Assembly: GCA_025464095.1 (NCBI GenBank)
Contig: JAODMF010000001.1
Span: 59,782-123,781 of the forward strand
Direction of reading: 5' to 3'
Length of the DNA stretch: 64,000 bases
Source of the DNA: Glaciihabitans sp.
Lineage (GTDB): Bacteria > Actinomycetota > Actinomycetes > Actinomycetales > Microbacteriaceae
The translations under genes were made by a program, and so were the position numbers. Position 1 is the stretch's first letter, and each line of letters opens with the position of its first letter. This document shows, piece by piece, positions 8,018 to 16,382 of this stretch. The notes beneath the pieces are model-generated. The model made no database searches, was not told where the DNA came from, and saw nothing but the letters and a program-made list of their open reading frames with translations.

Positions 8018-9400
8018 ATGACGACCGCCGCGCAGCCGATCGCCCGGCTGCGCTCCGTCGGAGAACGGCTGGCATCCTCCTACGCCCTGCTCTGGGCAGT
8101 TTTCGTGCTCGTGCACCTGTGGCTCGGCTACCTGAATCTCTCCGGGCCGGGCCAGCCGTTTGGTGACGTTACTGTCGTCTACCGGTACTGGGCAGAGCAG
8201 GCCGTGTACGCGCACTACGTCGTAGGAGTGAACGGCCCGTTTGTATACCCGGTGCTGGCACTGCTGCCCATGCTGGGTGCATCCGTCTTCGGGTTTAACC
8301 ATTACGGCAGCAGCTGGCTCAGTGGCGTCATGCTGCTCGACCTCGTCGCATTCGCCTTCCTGGTCGGCTGGGGTCGAAACCGCCGCTCACTCACCCTCGG
8401 CTGGTGGTGGGTTGGCTTTTTGATCCTGCTCGGCCCCATCGCAATCGGTCGGATCGACTCGGTGACCACTCCGATTGCACTCGTCGGCGTGCTGTTTATC
8501 GCCTCCCGCCCGCGCCTGGCGGCCGTGCTGCTGACGATCGGCGCGTGGGTGAAGATCTGGCCGGCTGCCGTGGTCGCCGCGCTGGTCATCGCGAGCAAGG
8601 CGCGAGCGCGCATCCTCTGGACGGCCGTCGTGACCAGCGTGACCGTCGTTGCGATCGCGCTTGTGTTCGGCGCGGGAAGCAATGTGTTCAGCTTCATCAC
8701 CCAGCAGACCGGCCGCGGGTTGCAGATCGAGGCTCCGATCAGCACGTTCTGGATGTGGCAGGCCTTCGCCCACCAGGGCGGTGCCGCCGTGTACTACGAC
8801 ACCAACATCCTGACCTTCCAGATTGCGGGGCGAGGGGTGGATGTCGCGGGCGCGCTGATGACACCGCTGATGGTTATTGCTGTGGCCGCAATCGCGGCGC
8901 TCGGCATTCTGGCGATGCGCCGCGGGGCGGCCGTGACCGAGCTGCTGCCGGTGCTCGTGCTCGCACTCGTCAGTGCGCTGATCGTGTTCAACAAGGTCGG
9001 GTCGCCCCAGTTCATGACCTGGCTGGCCGTTCCCGTGCTGCTCGGCCTCGCGACGCACGCGACCGGCCACGGTCGCTCGTTCCGATTGCCGGCGGCGATG
9101 GCCCTTGTGCTTGCCGCCCTCACGCAGGTGTTCTATCCCACCCTGTACGACTTCCTGTTGCGGCTGAACCCGGTGATGCTGATCGTGCTCACCCTGAGGA
9201 ATGCGCTCATGGTGGGTCTGCTCGGCTGGGCGGTGTCCGCCCTGGTGCAACTCAGTCGACGCTGGGTAGACCACGAACTCAACGCGGAGAATGAGGGATG
9301 GCTGCCCGTGATCTGGCCGCTCGGGCCGCTCGCGGGAGGCACGCCGACGCCCACGATCCCGCATCCGGTCGCCTCGGCGCCCGCCATTTCGAAGGAGTAA
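8018..9400 (+). CDS. GT87-like (DUF2029) polyprenol-phosphate-dependent membrane glycosyltransferase
   Basis: The frame opens at 7730, but the ATG at 8018 (MTTAAQPIARLRSVGERLAS) avoids overlap with the divergent gene, giving 460 residues. The protein is almost entirely hydrophobic, with roughly ten helices. An early extracytoplasmic loop has GDVTVVYRYW and a following FVYPVLALLP, matching GT87/DUF2029 enzymes, which transfer mannose-type sugars from polyprenyl phosphates onto cell-envelope acceptors. The next gene starts two bases after the stop. The acceptor is unknown. The family call rests on topology and motif resemblance. Confidence 0.75.
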   Translation: MTTAAQPIARLRSVGERLASSYALLWAVFVLVHLWLGYLNLSGPGQPFGDVTVVYRYWAEQAVYAHYVVGVNGPFVYPVLALLPMLGASVFGFNHYGSSWLSGVMLLDLVAFAFLVGWGRNRRSLTLGWWWVGFLILLGPIAIGRIDSVTTPIALVGVLFIASRPRLAAVLLTIGAWVKIWPAAVVAALVIASKARARILWTAVVTSVTVVAIALVFGAGSNVFSFITQQTGRGLQIEAPISTFWMWQAFAHQGGAAVYYDTNILTFQIAGRGVDVAGALMTPLMVIAVAAIAALGILAMRRGAAVTELLPVLVLALVSALIVFNKVGSPQFMTWLAVPVLLGLATHATGHGRSFRLPAAMALVLAALTQVFYPTLYDFLLRLNPVMLIVLTLRNALMVGLLGWAVSALVQLSRRWVDHELNAENEGWLPVIWPLGPLAGGTPTPTIPHPVASAPAISKE

Positions 9401-9402
9401 TC

Positions 9403-9753
9403 ATGCTGGTCGCATTCTCTGTCGCCCCGAGCGGCGGCGATTCTGACGGGTCGGTCCACGAGGCTGTTGCCGCGGCGGTGCGAATCGTCCGGGAGTCGGG
9501 CCTTCCCAACCACACCGATTCGATGTTCACCACGCTGGAGGGTGAGTGGACCGAAGTGTTCGATGTCATCCGCCGAGCAACGGAGGAGGTCGGCAAGTAC
9601 GGCTCGCGGGTCTCACTCGTCCTGAAGGCGGATATCCGGCCCGGGTACACCGGCCAACTGACGGCGAAAGTCGATCGTGTCGAGGCCGCGCTCGCGGGCG
9701 CCAGCCCTGTGCCCGGCGACGCCAGCGACCGTGGAAGCGCACCCACGGACTGA
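9403..9753 (+). CDS. Thiamine-binding-type protein (MTH1187/YkoF-like, DUF77)
   Basis: The start at 9403 is set by the GAAGGAG ribosome-binding site eight bases upstream, giving 116 residues rather than the longer frame in the track. MLVAFSVAPSGGD, then HTDSMFTTLEGEWTEVFDVI and YGSRVSLVLKADIRPGYTGQL follow the MTH1187/DUF77 pattern of small ferredoxin-like-fold proteins thought to bind thiamine-like ligands. It follows the GT87-like gene with almost no gap, so the two are probably co-transcribed, though no functional link is obvious. Confidence 0.85.
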   Translation: MLVAFSVAPSGGDSDGSVHEAVAAAVRIVRESGLPNHTDSMFTTLEGEWTEVFDVIRRATEEVGKYGSRVSLVLKADIRPGYTGQLTAKVDRVEAALAGASPVPGDASDRGSAPTD

Positions 9754-9844
9754 AATCGGGCCGTAGGCTTGTTGCGCGGAATATCTGACTGCGCCCCGCT
9801 GCTCGATGACGAGTGACCTCCTCCTCCGACCTCGTTAGGCACCG

Positions 9845-11113
9845 ATGACCCAGCTTTCACCCGCGCGCGTACGCCTCGCACTGCTCGCCCTCGCTCTTGG
9901 CGGCTTCGGTATTGGAACCACCGAGTTCGTCGCTATCGGTCTCCTGCCGAACATCGCCCACGACCTGCTGCCGGCCCTTTACGCAGTCTCGCCGGAGCGA
10001 GCGAACGCCCAGGTCGGCATGCTCGTCTCCGCGTACGCGCTCGGGGTTGTCGTCGGAGCGCCAACCATTGCGGCGCTCTCGGCTCGGTTCCCGCGCAAGC
10101 AGCTGCTTCTCGCCCTGCTGATCGCGTTCACGCTCGCGACGGTGGCGTCGGCCGTGTTGCCGAGCTTCGGGCTCGTGCTGCTCGCTCGCTTCGTGGCGGG
10201 CCTTCCGCACGGTGCGTACTTCGGCATCGCGAGCCTGGTCGCCGCTTCGCTGATGGGCCCGGGCAAGCGCGGGGCGGGCATCTCCTACGTTCTCGGCGGG
10301 CTGACGATAGCCAATGTGGTTGGGGTGCCAACCATCACCCTGCTGGGCCAGGTCGCCGGATGGCGCGTCGCCTACCTGGTGGTCGCATCCATCTTCGCCC
10401 TCACCTTCGTCGCGGTCTGGCTGGTCGTGCCGCTGCAGCCTGGCGACCCGCGCGCCACCCTGCGCCGCGAGCTTGCCGGATTTACGCGCGGGCAGGTGTG
10501 GTTCGCCCTCGCCATCGGCGCGATCGGATTCGGTGGCTTCTTCGCGGTCTACAGTTACGTCGCTCCGATTGTGACGTCGATCACGCACCTGGAACCCTCG
10601 GTCGTGTCCATCGCCCTCGTCGTCACCGGCCTCGGGATGACCGTCGGAAACTACGTGGGCGGTCGTGCCGCCGACATCCACGTGATGCGCAGCCTCTTCA
10701 TCTGCTTCGGCGCCCTGCTGGTTTCGCTCGTCGCTTTCGCCCTGACCGCGCACACGGTGCCCGGCCTCTTCATCAGCCTGTTCTTCGTGGGCGCGTCGGC
10801 AGCGGCATCCTCGCCGGCCATCCAGACCAGGCTCATGGATGTCGCCGGAGACAGCCAGACGCTGGCCGCGGCCGTGAATCACTCGGCGCTCAATATCGGC
10901 AACAGCCTGGGCGCGTACCTCGGCGGCATCGCGATCGCCGCGGGGCTCGGCTACCTGTCGCCGACCTGGATCGGCGTCGGGCTGACGATTCTCGGAATCT
11001 TCATCGCCCTCGCGAGCCTGCTCACCGGACGTCGCGCGCTGAAGCGCGAGCTAGAGCTGGCCGGGAACCTCGGTCTGCAGCAGGATGCCGTCCTGGATCG
11101 CCCGCTTTCGTAG
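9845..11113 (+). CDS. MFS transporter, AraJ/drug-efflux type
   Basis: A 422-residue, 12-helix major facilitator protein. The N-terminal LALGGFGIGTTEFVAIGLLP is the hallmark of the AraJ / chloramphenicol-efflux-like subgroup, and SARFPRKQLLLALL is the loop 2-3 signature region. Substrate prediction is unreliable here, and export of sugars or drugs are both described for relatives. Its last 63 bases overlap the end of the convergent response-regulator gene, which is a long tail-to-tail overlap. Confidence 0.88.
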   Translation: MTQLSPARVRLALLALALGGFGIGTTEFVAIGLLPNIAHDLLPALYAVSPERANAQVGMLVSAYALGVVVGAPTIAALSARFPRKQLLLALLIAFTLATVASAVLPSFGLVLLARFVAGLPHGAYFGIASLVAASLMGPGKRGAGISYVLGGLTIANVVGVPTITLLGQVAGWRVAYLVVASIFALTFVAVWLVVPLQPGDPRATLRRELAGFTRGQVWFALAIGAIGFGGFFAVYSYVAPIVTSITHLEPSVVSIALVVTGLGMTVGNYVGGRAADIHVMRSLFICFGALLVSLVAFALTAHTVPGLFISLFFVGASAAASSPAIQTRLMDVAGDSQTLAAAVNHSALNIGNSLGAYLGGIAIAAGLGYLSPTWIGVGLTILGIFIALASLLTGRRALKRELELAGNLGLQQDAVLDRPLS

Positions 11114-11722
11114 CGCCACCTTGGTTCCCACGTCGATCCCGGCGACCCGGTACTTCTCGCGGATGCGCTTGAGGTAGCTCTTTGCGGTCTCCTCGGAGAT
11201 GCCGAGGTGGAACGCGACGGCCTTGACCGGCTCGCCACCGCCGTAGAGCGCCATGACGCGGCGCTCCTGGGCGCTGAGCTTGGGGGCACCGCCCACCTCG
11301 CCGGCGTTCAGCGCGAGGTCGAGTTCTGCGGAGACGAACGACTCGCCGATCGAGGCGGCACGGATGGCCTCGACGATCATCCCGGCGTCCTCGCTCTTCA
11401 CGAGGTAGCCGAGGGCGCCGGCGCCGAGCGCCTCGCGAACGACATTGGGCTCCGAGTACGTGCTCATCAGCACCGTGCGAACGCCGGTGGTCTTGAGGGT
11501 GTTGATCTTCAGCGAGATCGGGATGTTGTCTTTGAGGTCGAGGTCGAGCAGAACCACGTCAACGGGAAATTCCGGGTGTGTCAGCAACTCGGGCCACGAT
11601 GCAACCGCGGCGACCATGTTGATGTCGCTGGCCGCGTTGCGGATCCACTCGGTGAGAGCGCCGAGCAGCATCCGGTGGTCGTCAACCAGTGCCAGGCGGA
11701 TTCGTTTAGGTTCTTCGGCCAT
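11051..11722 (-). CDS. Response regulator, NarL/LuxR type (first of two)
   Basis: A receiver domain (acidic pair in ALVDDHRM, phospho-acceptor Asp about residue 60 in VDVVLLDLDL) is joined to a C-terminal LuxR-type helix-turn-helix (LSAQERRVMALYGGG ... ISEETAKSYLKRIREKY). I chose the ATG at 11722 over the TTG at 11734 because GAGG lies six bases before it; this gives 223 residues. It closes the leftward signalling cluster after the motif-poor membrane protein and the histidine kinase, and is a close homologue of the regulator that opens the cluster. Regulatory targets are unknown. Confidence 0.9.
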   Translation of the reverse strand: MAEEPKRIRLALVDDHRMLLGALTEWIRNAASDINMVAAVASWPELLTHPEFPVDVVLLDLDLKDNIPISLKINTLKTTGVRTVLMSTYSEPNVVREALGAGALGYLVKSEDAGMIVEAIRAASIGESFVSAELDLALNAGEVGGAPKLSAQERRVMALYGGGEPVKAVAFHLGISEETAKSYLKRIREKYRVAGIDVGTKVALRKRAIQDGILLQTEVPGQL

Positions 11723-11793
11723 GGGGAGCCTCAACTTTCGATTGCGGTGATGCGGGCAGTTATGGGGACAAATCCGGTCATTGGGAGAGCCCG

Positions 11794-13041
11794 TTATTGG
11801 TCAGCAGGATTGTCGACAAAGCATTCGATATCGACGCGCAGGCTGGAGTTCTGGGTGGAGTCACTGTATCGCCCGACTCGGCGGATGGACTCCCACGTGG
11901 CCGGATCAACGCGATTTCGCGGCACTTCGGTCGTGGTGATCACGATCGGCACGAGGAGCTTGTTGTCGGGGCGCTGCTCGGTGGACGGCGCCATCGGGCC
12001 GAGAGTCAGCTGCACCGTGCGCCCCGGTGTTTGCTTCACGTCACTGACCAGCAGCCAGGCCGCCGACAGCAGGCCATCGCGCTGCGTGGGGTCGAGCAGG
12101 CCGGCGAGGCTGCCGCCATCGGTGAGTGTCACGGCCTTGCCAAGCATCTCGGACTCGGTGACCGCGTGGTACAGCCAGGTCTCGCGACGGCCCTCGATCA
12201 GGTGCAGGCGAAGTTCGGTGGCAAGGGATGCGGCGACCGACGCCGTCTTCGGATCCAGCGGCAGGCGCGTGCGCCCGGTCGCGACCGACTCGAGAAGTTC
12301 CTCGGCAGCGAGGTCGAGACGCGCGAGTTCCTCGGACGCGAGCATGCCAACGGCAAAGCGTGGCGCCGAGACGGTGCTCTGCACGAGCACCCTGTCCAGT
12401 TCCAGCTGGACCATCCGTCTGAACCCGCGCACGACCGCGACGCCAAGGACGGCGGGAAGCACGGCCAGCGCGAGCGCCGCGAGCTGGGTCGGGATGGTCG
12501 CGCTGGTGAGTGGCGTGTTGAGGATGATCGCGACGATAAACGCGACGGCAAGGGCTCCGGCCGCCGCGACGACCTCGCGTCCTCCCCGCAGTGTCACGAC
12601 CACGAGCAGCCCGAACCCGGCGGACACGGACGCGGAGGCGTACTGCCCAATGTTGTGCAGGGGCCAGATGGCGAGAAAGTCCAGCGCGACGACGCAGGCG
12701 AGCAGCACCAGGAACAGTCCGAACAGCCAGTGCGGCAGGCGGTCGCCGAGCACCGACATCGTCGCGATCGCCGCGGCGAAGGCGAGGATAAACAGCGCCC
12801 AGGCGAGCACGGCGAGCACGAGGCTCGGGTACAGCGAGAAATGCGAACCGAAGATGCTCAGACCGTAGAGCGCCTGGATGCCCGTGATGACGCCGGCGCC
12901 GACGCCGAGGTAGCCGGTGCCGAGTGTCGCACCGCGCGCACTCGCCTGGCGGGTCGCCTTGGCGAGGCCGGGCGCCTGGCCCTTGCCGCGCCGGCCGAGG
13001 ATGGTGCCGAGGGTGTTCTCCTCCGGCCGCAGGAAGCTCAC
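11794..13041 (-). CDS. Multi-helix membrane protein of the signalling cluster, possible degenerate kinase
   Basis: A 415-residue protein that overlaps the histidine-kinase gene by 4 bp. About six hydrophobic helices fill residues 40-210, followed by a soluble half with ELDRVLVQSTVSAPRFAVG and later GRTVQLTLGPMAPSTEQR. I see no DHp histidine motif and no N, G1 or G2 boxes, so it is not an obvious active kinase. Its plan (membrane domain, linker helix, compact C-terminal domain) and its place between a kinase and a regulator suggest a sensor partner or a kinase that lost its catalytic motifs. The family is not recognised. Confidence 0.7.
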   Translation of the reverse strand: MSFLRPEENTLGTILGRRGKGQAPGLAKATRQASARGATLGTGYLGVGAGVITGIQALYGLSIFGSHFSLYPSLVLAVLAWALFILAFAAAIATMSVLGDRLPHWLFGLFLVLLACVVALDFLAIWPLHNIGQYASASVSAGFGLLVVVTLRGGREVVAAAGALAVAFIVAIILNTPLTSATIPTQLAALALAVLPAVLGVAVVRGFRRMVQLELDRVLVQSTVSAPRFAVGMLASEELARLDLAAEELLESVATGRTRLPLDPKTASVAASLATELRLHLIEGRRETWLYHAVTESEMLGKAVTLTDGGSLAGLLDPTQRDGLLSAAWLLVSDVKQTPGRTVQLTLGPMAPSTEQRPDNKLLVPIVITTTEVPRNRVDPATWESIRRVGRYSDSTQNSSLRVDIECFVDNPADQ

Positions 13042-14201
13042 TTCGGCACCTCCAGGACAACCGTCGTGCCTGAGCCGGGAGCGGAGAACAGGCGTGCGTT
13101 GCCGCCCACCTCGCGCAACCGACCGATGACGGACTCTTTGAAGCCGAACTTGTCTTCGTCGACGCCGTCGAGTTCGAAGCCCACCCCGGAGTCGGTGACC
13201 ATGGCGCGCACCGTTGTGGCGTCATCCGTGATGGTCACGTGCGCCTGCGTCACGCCGGAGTGGCGGCGCACATTCTCGAGGCATTCGGCGAGCGAGAGGA
13301 GGAACGCGTCCAGCACCTGGCTGGGCAAAAGCACCTGTCCCGTGCCGTGCCAGCTGACCTCGAGACCCATGCGACCGAAGCGCTGTTTGACCGACTCAAG
13401 GGTTGTGCCGAGTACGGATTCTTCGACCGGTTCCAGGTTGTAGACGCCCGAGGACTGTGGGGTGGGGGTCGCTCCGAGCCTCAACTGGCGCAGCAGGCGT
13501 GCGTCATCGGCGGCCTGCTGCTGCAGTGCTTCGGGCTCGACCCCGATGCCAGAGTGGGCGAGGAGGGTGAGAGTGGCCAGCACGGTGTCGTGCAGCAGGC
13601 GGGCGCCCTGGCGACGCTGCGCCTCTGTTTCGGAGGCCTGGCGCTCCGCGCGATGGGCCTTGCCGATGTTGTAGATGCGCCGGGCAGCGCGGGGAACGCT
13701 CGCGCTCAGCCAGTACCCCAGGACGGCGGTCAGCACCCAGCCGAGAATCACCGACAGCGCGGGCGCGGAGAGCGCTGCTGTACCCAGGCTGGCGAATTGC
13801 ACGAGGAGGGTGCTCGCCGCTGCGCCGAACACGAGGATGACGACCCGGCCGATCGAGGACGTCAGCACCAGCGCAAACGCGGCGATCCCCGCTGCCGCGA
13901 GGACCGACAGCGACGGAGCGAGACCCGGCGTGGGCACGCCAACATACGGCGCCTGTGCGGCGATCAGCGCCGCCAGGCCGGACAGGATGCCGAGGGCGAC
14001 CCAGCCGAGGGACTGGCTGCGGCCGACCATGATCTGGGCCGCGACCAGAAGGGCGAAAAAGGGAAGGGTCCACAGGTAGGTGGTGAATGGAACAACGCCG
14101 GGAATACTCAGGCAGACCAGCGCAACGGCGGCCCCCGCGACTCCCAGGAAACGGGCGGTGCGTTGCAGCAGCCGGTCGCGTTCTTTGGCGATGAGTTCCA
14201 T
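13038..14201 (-). CDS. Sensor histidine kinase, NarL/DesK-type (HisKA_3)
   Basis: A 387-residue kinase with about five or six hydrophobic helices in residues 15-165 and a coiled linker rich in Arg/Glu/Gln. The dimerisation-phosphotransfer motif LLHDTVLATLTLLAHSG puts the phospho-accepting His at about residue 204. The ATPase domain shows N-box ECLENVRRHSG, G1 DSGVGF and a final GSGTTVVLEVPK. There is no separate extracellular sensor domain, so the signal is probably membrane-borne or comes through the adjacent membrane protein. It is the only evident kinase for the two LuxR-type regulators on either side. Confidence 0.9.
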   Translation of the reverse strand: MELIAKERDRLLQRTARFLGVAGAAVALVCLSIPGVVPFTTYLWTLPFFALLVAAQIMVGRSQSLGWVALGILSGLAALIAAQAPYVGVPTPGLAPSLSVLAAAGIAAFALVLTSSIGRVVILVFGAAASTLLVQFASLGTAALSAPALSVILGWVLTAVLGYWLSASVPRAARRIYNIGKAHRAERQASETEAQRRQGARLLHDTVLATLTLLAHSGIGVEPEALQQQAADDARLLRQLRLGATPTPQSSGVYNLEPVEESVLGTTLESVKQRFGRMGLEVSWHGTGQVLLPSQVLDAFLLSLAECLENVRRHSGVTQAHVTITDDATTVRAMVTDSGVGFELDGVDEDKFGFKESVIGRLREVGGNARLFSAPGSGTTVVLEVPK

Positions 14202-14293
14202 GACGTGTCACATGTTCGCAGATTGGCACCAGAACTGGGGGTGCCACGCGGATTGGATATTCCTCGACGCTGGAGGGAGAGGGCTGGCCATGA

Positions 14294-14965
14294 TCAATCC
14301 GGCGCGATCCAGCCCTCGCGGATGCCGTGGCGGCGCAGGAGGATACGCGTTCCGACATCCACACCGATCTGGCGATATTTGCGGCGGGCACGCTTGATGT
14401 ACGACTTGACCGTCTCTTCGGTGGTCACCATGTCGGCCGCGACCTCCTTGATGGAGCGGCCCCCGGCGTAGAGGACCAGCGCGCGAAGCTCCTGGCGCCC
14501 GAGTCCGGGGTCCGGCGTGGCAGCGAATTCGGCGAGAGCTGCGGCCAGGGGAGCGGAGAGGTGCTGTTCACGCAGGGACGCCGCGCGGATTGCGGTCACC
14601 AGTTCGCTGATCGACTCGGATTTCGGAACGAATCCCATCGCACCGGCCTGCATGGCCGACGTGACAGATGCCGAGTCCGCGTGCCTGCTCATGACAACCG
14701 CCGCAGCGCCGATGGCGGTGAGTGCCCGAATCTTGGTACCGACGGGGATCCCGTCTTCGAGGTGGAGGTCGAGCACGACGACGTCGACGGGGAAATTCGG
14801 ATGAGCGACCAGTCCGCCCCAGGTCGGCTCGCTCACCGAGACAACGAGCCCGTTCTCGGGGTCATGCAGTCGCGCGGCCAACGCGTCGAGCACCAGCCGA
14901 TGATCGTCGACGATGCCAACGCGAATTGGATCGGGCGATTCGCCCGGTCCCCTCCTTGACGCCAT
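14294..14965 (-). CDS. Response regulator, NarL/LuxR type (second)
   Basis: A 223-residue regulator with receiver motif VGIVDDHRL, phospho-acceptor Asp about residue 66 in VDVVVLDLHLEDG, and a C-terminal LuxR helix-turn-helix ending TTEETVKSYIKRARRKY. It is the first gene of the leftward cluster, 92 bp upstream of the kinase gene, and resembles the regulator at the far end in both domains (shared VDVGT and KSYxKR blocks). A duplicated regulator around one kinase raises the question of division of labour. A purine-rich GAGGGGGC precedes the ATG. Confidence 0.9.
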   Translation of the reverse strand: MASRRGPGESPDPIRVGIVDDHRLVLDALAARLHDPENGLVVSVSEPTWGGLVAHPNFPVDVVVLDLHLEDGIPVGTKIRALTAIGAAAVVMSRHADSASVTSAMQAGAMGFVPKSESISELVTAIRAASLREQHLSAPLAAALAEFAATPDPGLGRQELRALVLYAGGRSIKEVAADMVTTEETVKSYIKRARRKYRQIGVDVGTRILLRRHGIREGWIAPD

Positions 14966-15017
14966 GCCGCCCCCTCGGGACCTATCCTAGCGAAGCTGAT
15001 CCAGACTCGGCTTTACC

Positions 15018-16223
15018 TCACTCGGGGGTGGCAAGCAGGCGGCTCACGTGCTGGCCGACTGCGGCATCCTCAATCAGGAAGCCGTCGTGCCCGAACGGGG
15101 ACGAGATGACCACCGGCCGGTCGCCACAGATCGTACTCGGAAGGTATTCGGCGATGAGCGCCTGGTGGTTCACCGGAAACAGGCGATCACTGTCAATTCC
15201 CAGCACCAGGGCCGTGGCGGTGACGCGGGAGAGCGCCGATCGCACCCCGCTGCGATCACGGCCAATGTCGTGCGAGTTCATCGCCTCGACCAGGCGGATG
15301 TAGCTGTTCGCGTCGAAGCGGCGGGTGAACTTGTTTCCGTGGAAGTCGAGGTAGCTCTCGACGGCGTAGCGCCCGCTCTCGCCGAGGGGGCTCACCTCGC
15401 TCTGCCAGCTGCGTTCGAACCGGTCGTTCAGCTCGGTGGGGGACCGGTAATTGAGCAGGGCCATGCGCCGTGCCAGGGCGAGCCCCCGGTAGGGTCCCTC
15501 GGGCTGGTCGTAGTAATCGCCCCCCGCGAAATGTGGATCGAGGTGGATCGCATCAACCTGAACGGAATTGAGCGCAATCTGGTCGGCGCTGCTCACCTCG
15601 GGCGCGGCGAGCACGGCGACCCGAGCGACGCGGTCGGGCACGGTGATCGCCCATTCGAGGGCTTGCATTCCCCCCATGGATCCGCCGATGACAGCCGCCC
15701 AGCGCTCGATGCCGAGCACGTCGGCAAACGCGATCTGTGCGGCCACCTGGTCGCGGATGGTGATGAAGGGAAAATCGGCGCCCCATTCGCGGCCAGCCGG
15801 TGAGTGGGACGCGGGGCCCGTCGTGCCCTGGCATCCGCCCAGCGTGTTGGGGGCGACCACGAACCAGTCCCTGGTGTCGACGGCGAGCCCGTCACCGACC
15901 AGGCCGCCCCACCAGCCGGCAGTCGGATGTCCGACGCCGGGCGGCCCGACGACGTGGCTGTCTCCGGTCAGGGCGTGCAGCACCAGCACGGCGTTGCTCG
16001 CGTCCGCGTTGAGGGTGCCCCAGGTCTCGTACGCGACTCGCACGGACGGCAGCGACCCGCCACGCTCGAGCTCCAGCGCGCTGATCGACAGGAACTGGCG
16101 GTGTCCTGTCGGGTCTCCCTCGCGCCACGCACCCGTCGCGGGAGGTTTGCCGATGATCGACCGGGCGTCTGCCGCCGTGATGAAGGCCGAAGGAACGGTG
16201 TCTTCGGGTGTCTGCCAGTCCAT
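15018..16223 (-). CDS. metX: Homoserine O-acetyltransferase
   Basis: A 401-residue alpha/beta-hydrolase-fold acyltransferase that activates homoserine for methionine synthesis. VAYETWGTLNADASN, VLHALTGDSHV, NTLGGCQGTTGP and the nucleophile elbow GGSMGGMQALEW are diagnostic, and the C-terminal GHDGFL supplies the His of the triad. It lies 159 bp downstream of metY on the same strand, so product and consumer are encoded together. Whether it uses acetyl- or succinyl-CoA cannot be read with certainty; acetyl is usual in actinobacteria. Confidence 0.95.
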   Translation of the reverse strand: MDWQTPEDTVPSAFITAADARSIIGKPPATGAWREGDPTGHRQFLSISALELERGGSLPSVRVAYETWGTLNADASNAVLVLHALTGDSHVVGPPGVGHPTAGWWGGLVGDGLAVDTRDWFVVAPNTLGGCQGTTGPASHSPAGREWGADFPFITIRDQVAAQIAFADVLGIERWAAVIGGSMGGMQALEWAITVPDRVARVAVLAAPEVSSADQIALNSVQVDAIHLDPHFAGGDYYDQPEGPYRGLALARRMALLNYRSPTELNDRFERSWQSEVSPLGESGRYAVESYLDFHGNKFTRRFDANSYIRLVEAMNSHDIGRDRSGVRSALSRVTATALVLGIDSDRLFPVNHQALIAEYLPSTICGDRPVVISSPFGHDGFLIEDAAVGQHVSRLLATPE

Positions 16224-16309
16224 GTCAGCTCAAGTATTGCCAATTCGGCGCGGGCCCGGCGCATTGTTACAGGAATGCCAACGGCCGAGCTGGCCGGCGA
16301 TGGAGCCTG

Positions 16310-16334
16310 TCGAGATCAACAGTGCTGATCTCGA
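16310..16334. terminator. Hairpin between metY and metX
   Basis: TCGAGATCA, seven bases, TGATCTCGA form a perfect 9-bp stem in the 159-bp gap between the metY stop and the metX start. No T-run follows on either strand. It could be a partial terminator or attenuator that sets the metX level relative to metY, or a protein-binding palindrome. The sequence alone does not decide. Confidence 0.4.
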
Positions 16335-16382
16335 TGCGCTCGATCACCGGGCCGCTCGGCCGTCGGGAGAGAAAAGCTGGTA

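Noticed and set aside
11732-11734. TTG start for the first response regulator
   Set aside because: The ATG at 11722 has a GAGG at proper spacing and matches the usual N-terminus of the family.
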